DNA from: an uncultured Eubacteriales bacterium
GTDB lineage: Bacteria > Bacillota > Clostridia > Christensenellales > Aristaeellaceae
DNA: 64,000 nucleotides
Direction of reading: 5' to 3'
Assembly (NCBI GenBank): GCA_900550955.1
Contig: URUF01000001.1
Coordinates: 42,920 to 106,919 of the forward strand
Part shown: positions 1 through 8,215 of the stretch, piece after piece
How positions within the stretch are numbered: position 1 is the stretch's first letter
Layout: the number at the start of each line of letters is the position of its first letter
Notes under the pieces: model-generated
What the model saw: only the letters and a program-made list of their open reading frames with translations
Databases searched by the model: none
Told to the model about the DNA's origin: nothing
Made by a program: the position numbers and the translations under genes

Positions 1-1202
1 CGGTGCACCATAAGGCCCGTGGGTTCTTCCTCATCATCAACGGCCGCGTCGCCCTCAAACAGCGCGGTATACGCCTCGTTTAAATTGGCCATGCCATGGG
101 CCAGCTGAATGGCGTTGACGCACTCCTGGGACTGGCCCTCGGCCCACTTTTTCAAACGCGGGAAGATGCCGTTAGCCGTGGCCTGGGTTGGCAGGCCAAA
201 GAACATGCCGCCCTTCCCGCGCCTGGCGGAAAGCACCTCCACCGCGCCAAGCGCGGCCTCGGTTTTGCCCACGCCCATCTGGGCCTCCAAAATAAAGATG
301 CCGGGATTTACGGCGGTGGATGCGGCGCTAATCGCCGCCCGCTGAACGGCGTTAGGCGGAAACGCGAACCGCTCCAAAAACATAGCGCCGTCCATGGAAA
401 AGGCGTCCGGCAGCCATCGCGTGGGCGGGTTCCAACGCTCCAGGGCCGTTTGGGCGCGTTGCTCATCCCACGTCAGCACCGGCTTTTCCCATGGCATGAT
501 GTAGGGAAAGTATTCTGGGTTGCTGGCGATCCAATCGGCTACAATCAGCAGGCCGGTCAACAGCATCTGCGCCGCTTTGCCCAGCATGGGCACTTCCTCC
601 ACCGATGCATAGCCGCAATGCTTCAGCGCTTTCGCAAGCCATTCCCTGCGAACCTGATGCCACAGCGCGCCCTCCGGGCTGCTTTGCCCGCTTAGGCCAA
701 AATAGTGGAGCGGATATGGGTACGACTCGCGGAACAGCCAAGCGTCATCTTTCGAGATGGGTTTGCCGTGATGCGCCCCCACCGCGGCTACGATCGCGGC
801 AGGGCAATGCTGCAAATGCAAAAAGGCGGCCCCCGCCAACGCATGCGGCGTTTTTTGGGGATCGGAAAAGCGCGTATACGCGGGCACGGAAAGGCCCGCC
901 GCACATAGCTCGTTTCGCACCTCCGGCAGCATGGGGAGCAATTTTGACGAAAACACCGGGGTCAGCTTGCCAATGTCGTGAACCATGGCCGCGAATTCCG
1001 CCACGCGCTCCGCCTCGCCTTCCGGGAGGCCCGCGCCCAGGCGGCTCTTTACCGCCTCTGGAACCCACTTCATCATCAAAAGCCGCATCGTCTGCGCTGT
1101 ATCCAGCATATGCCGCCATGCCGGAAGCCACCCGTCCGCCTGCGTTTGGGACGTTTTCCCAGGAAGCCACAATAAAGCCTTGGACAGTTCTCCGATAGGC
1201 AT
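1..1202 (-). CDS. cas3: CRISPR-associated nuclease-helicase Cas3, partial (runs off left edge)
   Basis: Cas3 is the nuclease-helicase that degrades DNA marked by a type I Cascade complex. About 400 codons are visible without a stop. The N-terminal HD nuclease domain shows WRHMLDTAQT, then HDIGK, then GAHHGKPIS, and further on DWIASNPEYFPY. The SF2 helicase begins with a Walker A motif (EAQMGVGKTEAAL) followed by FFGLPTQATANGIFPRL and ECVNAIQLAHGMANLNEAY, both typical of Cas3. The start ATG at 1202 has AAGGA upstream and lies behind a consensus promoter. The order HD then helicase is normal. The helicase C-terminus and any other cas genes lie outside the window. The motifs resemble subtype I-E, but subtype cannot be settled from this part. 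Confidence 0.93.
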   Translation of the reverse strand, partial: MPIGELSKALLWLPGKTSQTQADGWLPAWRHMLDTAQTMRLLMMKWVPEAVKSRLGAGLPEGEAERVAEFAAMVHDIGKLTPVFSSKLLPMLPEVRNELCAAGLSVPAYTRFSDPQKTPHALAGAAFLHLQHCPAAIVAAVGAHHGKPISKDDAWLFRESYPYPLHYFGLSGQSSPEGALWHQVRREWLAKALKHCGYASVEEVPMLGKAAQMLLTGLLIVADWIASNPEYFPYIMPWEKPVLTWDEQRAQTALERWNPPTRWLPDAFSMDGAMFLERFAFPPNAVQRAAISAASTAVNPGIFILEAQMGVGKTEAALGAVEVLSARRGKGGMFFGLPTQATANGIFPRLKKWAEGQSQECVNAIQLAHGMANLNEAYTALFEGDAAVDDEEEPTGLMVH

Positions 1203-1234
1203 CTTTTACATCCTTATTTGCAAAATCTGCTGTT

Positions 1235-1263
1235 ATTTTACCATGTATGGCAGATGATGTCAA
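1235..1263 (-). promoter_or_regulatory. Promoter of cas3
   Basis: On the minus strand TTGACA (1258-1263) and TAAAAT (1235-1240) are separated by exactly 17 bases, 33 bases ahead of the cas3 start codon. This is a near-consensus SigA promoter, so cas3 is probably the first gene of its operon. Confidence 0.75.
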
Positions 1264-1576
1264 ATATGCGCTTCACCGCCGTCGAAGGGCGCGCCCTCTC
1301 ACAAAATGGGCGTAGGGCATACCCGCCAGCAAACGATGCGTTTTTACAGAAGGAACGGCCTTTTATGATTATAGGCCGCACCGTGAGAGCCGTGGCCTTG
1401 GAGAAGGAACGCGACAACAGAAAAAAAGCGCGGCGTCAAGCGCTCGCGCTCCCCACAGGCACATGGCCAGGCAGCCCTTTTGTTCCGCCGCCTGGCGCAT
1501 TTTCTTTTCCACATCCGGCAAAACGCCCGTTAAGCGCGCCGCGGCCCTCAAAGGGGCCGCAGGGTCGCTTAACCGC
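1264..1576. other. Intergenic stretch between cas3 promoter and tetR
   Basis: No convincing gene was found here on either strand. The stretch holds a small inverted repeat around 1356-1378 (CGGCC ... GGCCG) and a stronger one at 1541-1560 (listed separately). I see no CRISPR repeats in it. Confidence 0.5.
1541..1560 (-). terminator. Possible terminator hairpin downstream of tetR
   Basis: A perfect 7-bp stem (GCGGCCC / GGGCCGC) with a 6-base loop lies 17 bases past the tetR stop codon. No T-run follows on the minus strand, so this may be only a weak or factor-dependent terminator. Confidence 0.35.
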
Positions 1577-2161
1577 CTACTGCAATACGCGGTCGCACGC
1601 GCCCTCAATAAGCAGGCGCAGGGCCTCGTCAAAGCCGCTGCCCACGTCCCCCTTGAAGGCCAGGGACATCATTAGCATGCGCAGCATGTCGCAGGTGGTT
1701 TCCAGGCTGGCGGCAAGCTTTACCTGCGCCTTCAAAATCAGCTGTTTCACCATTTCCTGCTGGCTTACATAGTGCTCCCGCAAAAGCTCCTCCGGCAGCC
1801 GGCGCAAAAGCAGGGGCGCCTCGTCGCGGTAAAACGCCATAAGGTTGCTTCGCTGCATCATCAGGCAGACCTCATAAAACGCCAGCATCGTGCGCTCGCG
1901 CATGGGAAGATCCACCCGTTGCCGCAATATCTGCTCGGCCTGCTTGGACATTTCGTTGTGCAAACGGTCCAGCATGCTCAAAAACAGGTGCTCCTTGCTT
2001 TGGTAAAAGCTATAAAACGCACCCTTGCTGATGCCCGCCTCGCGCGCCAGCTCGTCTACCGTGGTGCGACGCATACCCACTGTGGCGGCGTGGCGCAGCG
2101 CCGCATCCTTCAGGGCCTCGTCAATGCGTTCGCGCTCGCGCGGGGTAAATGCGGTTGCCAT
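1577..2161 (-). CDS. TetR/AcrR family transcriptional regulator
   Basis: A 194-residue TetR-type repressor. The N-terminal helix-turn-helix is clear (TTVDELAREAGISKGAFYSF, about residues 31-50), followed by SKEHLFLSML, which leads into the variable ligand-binding helices. It is the last gene of the ABC transporter operon: its ribosome binding site GGAGG overlaps the stop region of the adaptor gene and only 13 bases separate the two reading frames. By analogy with similar operons it probably represses this transporter and is released by a transported compound; that role is inferred from position only. The ligand is unknown. Confidence 0.85.
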   Translation of the reverse strand: MATAFTPRERERIDEALKDAALRHAATVGMRRTTVDELAREAGISKGAFYSFYQSKEHLFLSMLDRLHNEMSKQAEQILRQRVDLPMRERTMLAFYEVCLMMQRSNLMAFYRDEAPLLLRRLPEELLREHYVSQQEMVKQLILKAQVKLAASLETTCDMLRMLMMSLAFKGDVGSGFDEALRLLIEGACDRVLQ

Positions 2162-2174
2162 GGATGCCCCTCCA

Positions 2175-3239
2175 TTACTGCTGCGCGGGCAGCCATACGG
2201 TCGCGTTCATGCCGGGCAAGGTTTCCAGGCTACTGGCATAGGCGATGGTCACATCGTAATAGGTGGCGTTCTGCTTGGGCACGCCTATGCGGGAAATCTG
2301 CGTTACGGTACCGCTCACCTGCTCGCTGGGATAGCGGTCAAATACGATGGTCAGGCTGTCGCCCACGTGCACGCGGTCCAAATCCATCTCGTCCACCTCG
2401 GCCACCACGTTCATCGCTTCCAGGCCGTGCACCTTCGCCAGCACCATGCCCTTATAAACCTGCTGGCCTCCATAGGTCTGGTTCAGCTCAAGCGCGCCCG
2501 TTTCAGGAGCGTCTACCTCCGCGTTCGCGCCGGCCTCTGCATCCTGCGCGGCCAGCTCAAAAAGCAGCTGGCCTTTGGCAACGCGCTGGCCCTCCTTTAC
2601 GGCGCAGCGCAGCACGCGCCCGCTGCCCGCCACGGTTACGTCGGCCGCGCGTTCCACCTTGCCGGTGCCAATGCAGGTTTTGGTGCCCATCTTTTCATCG
2701 CGATACAGCTTTACGCTATCCCCGTTTTCAAAATCGCCCTTGGTCATTTCCACCGTGTAATCGCTGCCGCTCACATAGGTCACGCGGCCCTCGCCTTCGT
2801 TATCCTTATCGTTGCTTTGCTGGAAGTACACGGTTTCGCCCACATGGATCAGGCGGTTCTCCTCATCGTTATACGCGCCGTACGTGCTGGCCTGGATGGT
2901 TTGCGGCAGGCTTTTTTCAATGCAGGCGATCATCCCATACAGGCTGATGGCGTCCTCGCACAGGTCGCCCTCTTCGGCAAAAACGGCCTGTACCGTACCC
3001 GCAGCCGGGGCGTATACCTTAACGGTATCCAGGGTAAAAAGGAGCTCGCCAGCCTCCACCCGGTCGCCGCTTTCCACGTCAAAGGGCATAAGCACGCCGG
3101 AATAGGGCGCGGTAATTTCATACACGTTCTGGCTTTCCACCACGCCGTTGGCCGTGATGCCGGGCGCGGTTTCCTCCGCCGCGGCGGCGCAGGGCAGCGC
3201 CAAAGCCAGGCAAAGCAGCAGCACAATCATCTTTTTCAT
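2175..3239 (-). CDS. Membrane-fusion/adaptor protein of a MacAB-like ABC exporter
   Basis: A 354-residue exported protein with a signal peptide (MKKMIVLLLCLALALPCAAA) and the paired lipoyl/barrel-sandwich segments of HlyD/MacA adaptors: GVVESQNVYEITAPYSGV...VESGDRVEAGELLFTLD near the N-terminus and VKEGQRVAKGQLLFEL in the middle, then a beta-barrel part (VGDSLTIVFDRYPSEQVSG). In a Gram-positive cell such a protein would sit on the outer face of the membrane and partner the FtsX-like permease encoded just upstream. The start at MKKM was preferred over a frame start 10 codons earlier because AGGAGG lies 8 bases before it. The substrate is unknown. Confidence 0.8.
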   Translation of the reverse strand: MKKMIVLLLCLALALPCAAAAEETAPGITANGVVESQNVYEITAPYSGVLMPFDVESGDRVEAGELLFTLDTVKVYAPAAGTVQAVFAEEGDLCEDAISLYGMIACIEKSLPQTIQASTYGAYNDEENRLIHVGETVYFQQSNDKDNEGEGRVTYVSGSDYTVEMTKGDFENGDSVKLYRDEKMGTKTCIGTGKVERAADVTVAGSGRVLRCAVKEGQRVAKGQLLFELAAQDAEAGANAEVDAPETGALELNQTYGGQQVYKGMVLAKVHGLEAMNVVAEVDEMDLDRVHVGDSLTIVFDRYPSEQVSGTVTQISRIGVPKQNATYYDVTIAYASSLETLPGMNATVWLPAQQ

Positions 3240-3261
3240 GGTTCTTTCCTCCTTGATTTCT

Positions 3262-5568
3262 TTACTCAACGCTCTTAAGCGCTTCTACCATATCGATGGT
3301 TTTCACCTTGCGGGTAAGCATCCGGGTAATCATCCACGAAAACGCATAGGTCACCGCGCACGCTATCACAATGGAAAGCGGCTTCACCGTGGAGGCAAAC
3401 ACCATGCTGTCGCTCTCGCAGGAGCGCAGCACCGTACCCGTAAGCCACCAGCCGGGCGCAATGCCCAAAAGCAGGCCCAGGATGGTGACCAGGTTGTTTT
3501 CCGCCGTCATCAGGCCGCGGATTTCCTTTTGATGATAGCCCAGCACCTTTAAGGTGGCGTATTCGCGGCAGCGCTCCATAAAATTCAAAATGCCCATATT
3601 ATACAGCACCACAAAGGCCAGGCCCAGCGCCGCGCCGGACATAAGCATGAAAATATTGGTCAGGCTGTCCAAGATCTTGAGCGTATCAACATACTCATCC
3701 AGGGGGTCGCGCAGCTCATCCAGCTCGTCAAGATCGTTCAGCTTTTTCAGGCCCTCCGGGGTGGGTTCCTTCAAAAGCAGGGCCGTGGGGATGAAAGCGC
3801 CCTTCTTTTGCGCGTCCCACATGCCGCGCGTCATAAAGGCGGTTTGGCCCATCGTAATATAGGCGATGCCGCTTACCTTTGTTGCAATGGGCTCGTTATC
3901 TCCAGGCAGCCACAATTCCACATCGTCGCCCACCTGCACGCCCAGCACCTCCGCCAGCTTTTGGGACAGCATCACGCCCTGCGCGGGCAGCGGCGTCCAC
4001 TGCTCATCCTCGCCCAGGCGCATCAGGGTTTGGCCGTCCTCCATCACGGTAAGCTGCGTGGTGCGCGCATTGCCGTTGCCGCGCACGCTCACGCTTTTAT
4101 CCATAACCCCTTCCAGCGCTTGCGCCGGGATGCGCTTGCGGTAGCCCTCCACCTCGCCCGCCACGGAGGTAAGCTCCGCGCGGAGCGTGTACTGCACGGT
4201 GCCTTTGTAGTATTTGCCCACAAAGTACACCACGCTGTCCTGCAAGCCAAGCGAGGTAATAATGAGCATGGTACAGCATAAAACGCCAATCAGGGACATA
4301 AGCGTACGGGCCTTGTTGCGAAACAGGTTGCGCACGACCATTTTGCTGTTGAAGCCCAGGCGGCCCCACACCGCCGGCAGGCGCTCCAGCATCAGCTTGC
4401 GCCCCGCCCTGGGCGGCTTGGGCCTTAGCAGAGTGGCCGTTTGCTCCCGCGCGCTTTTTAGGTATGTGCGCAGGCAGATAAAGCAGCTAAGCGCCACGCC
4501 CAGCGCGCACACCGCCCACTGCGCCGCAGATATGGGCGCCTGTAAACGATAGGGAAAGGTAAACTGCGCCTCCTCAAGCGACCACAGGATATACGGCAGC
4601 GTGCACCTGCCCACAAACAGGCCGATCAGCGAACCCGCCAGCGAGGGATAAAACGCGTAGCTCAAATAATGCCTGAGCATTTGCCCGTTGCGATAGCCAA
4701 GGGCCTTTAAGGTACCCATCTGCGTGCGCTGGTTTTCCAGCATACGGGTGATGGTGGTAAGCACAATCATGGCCGCCACGGCAAAGGCCAGCAGCGGAAA
4801 CACGTAGCTAAGGTTGCGGAACATATCCACATCCTTGCGTACGCCATGCGTGGCCCTGTGCGAGGTATGGTCCACAATCAACGCCTCGGGAAAGCGCGCG
4901 GAAATCTGGTCGCGCACGGCGTCGCTGCTTGCGCCCGGCGCAAGCGCAATCACCATGCCGTTAAGCGGCAGGCGCTCCATGCCCCGGCTGTTGATCAGCA
5001 CAAAGCCATAATTGAGCGGGTCGTGCACGGTATTTTTGTTCAGCGACACATATTCCGCGCTTAGGCACGTGCCGCGGATCACAAACTCGTATACGCTCTG
5101 GCCCAGCTTGATGGGCAGCCGGTCGCCCACGGCCAGCCCGTTCGCCGCGGCAAATTCCTTATCCAGCAGGCAGCCGCGCATATCGCTGCTATCCAGCGCC
5201 GCGCCCTCATACAGCAGGGGCCGGTTGATGCGTATGCCCTCGTCATACGCCTCCAGCACCAGGCTGGGCTCATGGGGCAAATCCACCTTGAGCTCCGCGC
5301 TGGCGCGGGCCTGCACATCCGCAACGCCGGGCATGGCGCGAACCTCCGCAAGCGCGGCCCTGTCCAGGCCCTGAAGGGTAACCCATAGATCGGCCAGGTT
5401 TTGGGATTCAAAGTACGTGCTGGCCGAAAGGTCGATCATGCGCCAGGCGGCGTCCAGCCCGCTGAACACCCATGTACCCAGCGCGCAGAGCAAAATCACC
5501 GCCAAAAACTGCATCCGGTTTTTCCACATATCCCGAAACAGCTTGCGGTGCAGCGCATTTTTTACCAT
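3262..5568 (-). CDS. ABC transporter permease, FtsX/MacB type
   Basis: A 768-residue membrane protein with two FtsX-like halves. An N-terminal membrane helix (MQFLAVILLCALGTWVFSG) precedes a large extracytoplasmic domain, then three helices near residues 255-370, a second start of the same kind (NLFRNKARTLMSLIGVLCC, near 420), another external domain and three C-terminal helices. TLKALGYR and TLKVLGYH, about 350 residues apart, are the repeated coupling motifs of this family. It overlaps the ATPase gene by 7 bases and has GGAGG ahead of its ATG. Together with the ATPase and adaptor it should form a mechanotransmission-type exporter, for example for peptides or antibiotics; the cargo is not shown. 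Confidence 0.88.
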   Translation of the reverse strand: MVKNALHRKLFRDMWKNRMQFLAVILLCALGTWVFSGLDAAWRMIDLSASTYFESQNLADLWVTLQGLDRAALAEVRAMPGVADVQARASAELKVDLPHEPSLVLEAYDEGIRINRPLLYEGAALDSSDMRGCLLDKEFAAANGLAVGDRLPIKLGQSVYEFVIRGTCLSAEYVSLNKNTVHDPLNYGFVLINSRGMERLPLNGMVIALAPGASSDAVRDQISARFPEALIVDHTSHRATHGVRKDVDMFRNLSYVFPLLAFAVAAMIVLTTITRMLENQRTQMGTLKALGYRNGQMLRHYLSYAFYPSLAGSLIGLFVGRCTLPYILWSLEEAQFTFPYRLQAPISAAQWAVCALGVALSCFICLRTYLKSAREQTATLLRPKPPRAGRKLMLERLPAVWGRLGFNSKMVVRNLFRNKARTLMSLIGVLCCTMLIITSLGLQDSVVYFVGKYYKGTVQYTLRAELTSVAGEVEGYRKRIPAQALEGVMDKSVSVRGNGNARTTQLTVMEDGQTLMRLGEDEQWTPLPAQGVMLSQKLAEVLGVQVGDDVELWLPGDNEPIATKVSGIAYITMGQTAFMTRGMWDAQKKGAFIPTALLLKEPTPEGLKKLNDLDELDELRDPLDEYVDTLKILDSLTNIFMLMSGAALGLAFVVLYNMGILNFMERCREYATLKVLGYHQKEIRGLMTAENNLVTILGLLLGIAPGWWLTGTVLRSCESDSMVFASTVKPLSIVIACAVTYAFSWMITRMLTRKVKTIDMVEALKSVE

Positions 5569-6263
5569 GCGATTTCCTCCACCGAGGCGGGATGCTCGTT
5601 CATTTCCACGCTTTCAATGCGGCCGTTGCGCACGCGGATCACGCGCTTTGCCAGCGGCGCGATGGCCGCGTTATGGGTGATGATGGCCACGGTGGTTTGG
5701 TACTTCTCGCTCACGTCCTTCAAAAGGGATAGCACCTGCAAGCCGGTTTTGGAGTCCAGCGCGCCGGTGGGCTCGTCGCACAAAAGCAGGGCGGGGTTTT
5801 TGCACAACGCGCGCGCGATGGACACGCGCTGCTGCTCGCCGCCGGAAAGCTGCGCGGGAAAATTGTTCATGCGCTCGCTTAGCCCCACCTGGCCCAGCAC
5901 CTCCACAGGATCCAGCGCATTGGCGCACACCTGCCGCGCCAGCTCCACGTTTTCCAGCGCCGTCAGGTTGGGCATCAGGTTATAAAACTGGAACACAAAG
6001 CCCACATCCAGCCTGCGGTATTCCGTAAGCTGCTTGCCGTTCAAGCTGGTAATTTCCTTCCCGCCCACGGTGATTTTGCCTGACGTGGCCCTATCCATGC
6101 CGCCCAGCAGGTTCAAAATGGTGGTTTTGCCAGCGCCGCTGGGGCCCAGTACCACGCATAGCTCGCCCTTTTCCATTTCAAAGCTCACGTTGTTGGCCGC
6201 CAGCACGCTTTCGCCGCCCGTGCGGTATTCCTTGGTGACGTTTTCAAAGGTGATATAGCTCAC
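5562..6263 (-). CDS. ABC transporter ATP-binding protein, MacB/LolD type
   Basis: A 233-residue ATPase. It shows Walker A (GPSGAGKTT), the family's Q-loop region (DVGFVFQFYNLMPNLTALENV), the signature LSGGEQQRVSIARAL, Walker B LLLCDEPTGALD and the switch histidine in ITHN. LTALENV and EPTGALDSKTG are typical of the MacB/LolD subgroup that works with FtsX-like permeases. The start is taken as GTG at 6263 because AAAGGA lies 6 bases upstream; the longer frame adds 14 residues unlike the family. It is the first gene of the four-gene operon. Confidence 0.9.
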   Translation of the reverse strand: MSYITFENVTKEYRTGGESVLAANNVSFEMEKGELCVVLGPSGAGKTTILNLLGGMDRATSGKITVGGKEITSLNGKQLTEYRRLDVGFVFQFYNLMPNLTALENVELARQVCANALDPVEVLGQVGLSERMNNFPAQLSGGEQQRVSIARALCKNPALLLCDEPTGALDSKTGLQVLSLLKDVSEKYQTTVAIITHNAAIAPLAKRVIRVRNGRIESVEMNEHPASVEEIAW

Positions 6264-6323
6264 ATGCGTTCCTTTCCGAACGGCTGCAAAATACTGTAAA
6301 ACCAAAACCGTTCATTCAGTCAT

Positions 6324-6352
6324 AGCCTATCATTGCCAAAAGGGGTTGTCAA
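6324..6352 (-). promoter_or_regulatory. Promoter of the ABC exporter-tetR operon
   Basis: TTGACA (6347-6352, minus strand) and TAGGCT (6324-6329) are spaced by 17 bases, about 60 bases ahead of the ATPase start. The -10 is poor, which fits a regulated promoter. I found no perfect palindrome that would be the TetR operator. Confidence 0.5.
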
Positions 6353-6394
6353 TGCAAAACATGGCTTGTTTACGGAAGGTTCATAAATGGAAAG

Positions 6395-6430
6395 AAAACC
6401 GCCATGCCGCTTTCAACGCATGGCGGTTTT
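6395..6430. terminator. Bidirectional terminator hairpin
   Basis: A perfect 13-bp stem (AAAACCGCCATGC / GCATGGCGGTTTT) with a 10-base loop lies 12 bases past the stop codon of the Ig-like repeat protein. A and T runs at the two ends let it work in either direction. Confidence 0.85.
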
Positions 6431-6442
6431 CCCTTAGCCGCA

Positions 6443-8197
6443 TCAGTTTGCCCGGGGGTTGCTCTGAATCTTCTTGTAATAATCCGTTTGCCAGTTCGTC
6501 CATTCCAGCTGCCCGTCGCTGATTTCATAGGCGTAGTGCAGCCCGCCGTCGTTGTCGTAATACCCCGTATCCGTTTCCCAGCCGGTAATGGCAATGGACA
6601 CGTTTTGCAGGTTCGTGTACTTGGCCTCGTGCTGGAAGCTAAAGCGGCCATGCCGGGTGCTTTCTCCGGGGGCAAGCGTGTGGCTGTACGTGCCATACAG
6701 CGTATCGCTCCGGGTGCTCATGCGGATGACGTTGTTTTGCTCGTCCGTGCCGGTAATGATATAACTGACGCTGGTGATATCCATATCGCTGTGGTTTTTA
6801 AGCACGATATAGGGCTCTCCGTCCCGGATCTCGATGGATTCAACCTTCACCGCATGGCGCAGGGAGCCCACGTTTACATCGATGGTGGCGGAAAAGCCGC
6901 CATCCTCCGTGGTTCCGGTAAGCTGGCAGCGTCCCCAGCGGCGGCCGCTGACGCGCGCCTTGTTGCTAGTGCCTTTTACCACGGCGATGCTTTCGTCGCT
7001 GGATTGCCAGGTCATGTTTTTGATGGTCGCGCCGTCGGGCTCCAGCACTGCCGTTACATAGGTATGGCTTCCCGCCCCCACGCGCATGCCGGGATGCGCA
7101 AAGTGCACGCCTGTGACCGGAATCACCACGCGGATATTCACCGTCGCGCGGCGTTTGGAGCCATCCGTGGCAACGGCGGTCACCGTGGTTTTGCCGCCCT
7201 TCAGGGCCGTTACCAGCCCGTTTTCATCCACAGTGGCAATTCTTGAATCCTTCACCTTGTAGGTAACGGCCTTGTTGCTCGTATCCTCCGGCAGCACCTG
7301 CGGCTCCAGCTGGAAGGTCTGGCCGATGATCACATCGTAACTCTTTTCCGGAAAGCTGATGCTGGAGGCCAGGCGCACGTCCCTAAGCGTCACGCTGGCG
7401 CACACGCTGGGGTCGTCCTCGCAGGCTGCGGTAATCACGGCCTGCCCAGGCGCAACGCTGGTTACGCGTCCGCGGCTATCCACGGTTGCGATGCTTTCAT
7501 CGCTGGAGGACCATATAAGCTTTTTGTTATCGGCGTTCTTCGGCAGCACCGTAGCCCGAATCGCAGCCTTTTTCCCCGTTGCCAGCGTAAGGCTTTCGGG
7601 CGAAAGGCTCACGCTGGTGGGCTGCTGAAGCACCTTCACGGTTACACGGGCCTTTGCCCCGCCATCGGCGGATTCTACGGTAATCACCGCCTGGCCTCTG
7701 GCGTGGCCTGTTACTACGCCGTTTTCATCCACGGTGGCAACGCTTTCACGCGATGAGGCATAAACTGCGCTTTGAAGGGTCGCGTCCTCCGGGGCATAGG
7801 CGCAGGTGATCTGCGTGGTTTGCCCCACATGGATGCTTGCGGGCTGCGCCTGCGCCGTGATCTTTTTTACGGGCTTTACCACCGATACGCAAATGGTGGC
7901 CGTAACGCCCTCATCCAGCTTGCTGGTTACGGTAATTTGGCACTCGCCTGCGCTTACGCCCTTTATCTTGCCGCGCCCATCCACCGTAGCCACGCTTTCA
8001 TCGCTGCTTTGGTAGCTTACGCCCGCTTTGCGCGCGGCATAGGGTGCAACCGTCGCCTTTGCTTGAACGGTGCGGCCCACAGCCACAACAAGCGCCTGTT
8101 CCTCAACGGAAAGGACGGTCGCCTCCTGCGCGGAAGCATTGCAAATGCCGCCCAGCATAAGGCCCATCAAAATCCATAGCACAACCGCTTTTTTCAT
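6443..8197 (-). CDS. Secreted protein with bacterial Ig-like (Big_2) repeats
   Basis: A 584-residue exported protein. A signal peptide (MKKAVVLWILMGLMLGGI) is followed by about five Big_2 repeats, each recognisable from the motif SSDESVATVDGRGKIKGVSA or its variants (SSRESVATVDENGVVTG, SSDESIATVDSRGRVTSV, VKDSRIATVDENGLVTAL, SSDESIAVVKG). The last 130 or so residues are different (YIVLKNHSDMDITSVSYIITG) and look like another beta-rich domain. Such repeats serve as spacers in adhesins and cell-surface enzymes. No LPXTG or choline-binding anchor was seen. It follows the exopolysaccharide glycosyltransferases by 18 bases of spacing from the next gene and may be co-transcribed with them. Confidence 0.88.
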   Translation of the reverse strand: MKKAVVLWILMGLMLGGICNASAQEATVLSVEEQALVVAVGRTVQAKATVAPYAARKAGVSYQSSDESVATVDGRGKIKGVSAGECQITVTSKLDEGVTATICVSVVKPVKKITAQAQPASIHVGQTTQITCAYAPEDATLQSAVYASSRESVATVDENGVVTGHARGQAVITVESADGGAKARVTVKVLQQPTSVSLSPESLTLATGKKAAIRATVLPKNADNKKLIWSSSDESIATVDSRGRVTSVAPGQAVITAACEDDPSVCASVTLRDVRLASSISFPEKSYDVIIGQTFQLEPQVLPEDTSNKAVTYKVKDSRIATVDENGLVTALKGGKTTVTAVATDGSKRRATVNIRVVIPVTGVHFAHPGMRVGAGSHTYVTAVLEPDGATIKNMTWQSSDESIAVVKGTSNKARVSGRRWGRCQLTGTTEDGGFSATIDVNVGSLRHAVKVESIEIRDGEPYIVLKNHSDMDITSVSYIITGTDEQNNVIRMSTRSDTLYGTYSHTLAPGESTRHGRFSFQHEAKYTNLQNVSIAITGWETDTGYYDNDGGLHYAYEISDGQLEWTNWQTDYYKKIQSNPRAN

Positions 8198-8215
8198 CGT
8201 ATCGTTCCTCCCTGT

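Noticed and set aside
96..1198. Plus-strand frames over the cas3 region
   Set aside because: They are antisense shadows of cas3, with unusual composition and no ribosome binding sites.
745..1263. Minus-strand 172-codon reading frame
   Set aside because: It is out of frame with cas3. Its translation is Gly/Arg-rich and has no domain, while the other frame gives clear HD and helicase motifs.
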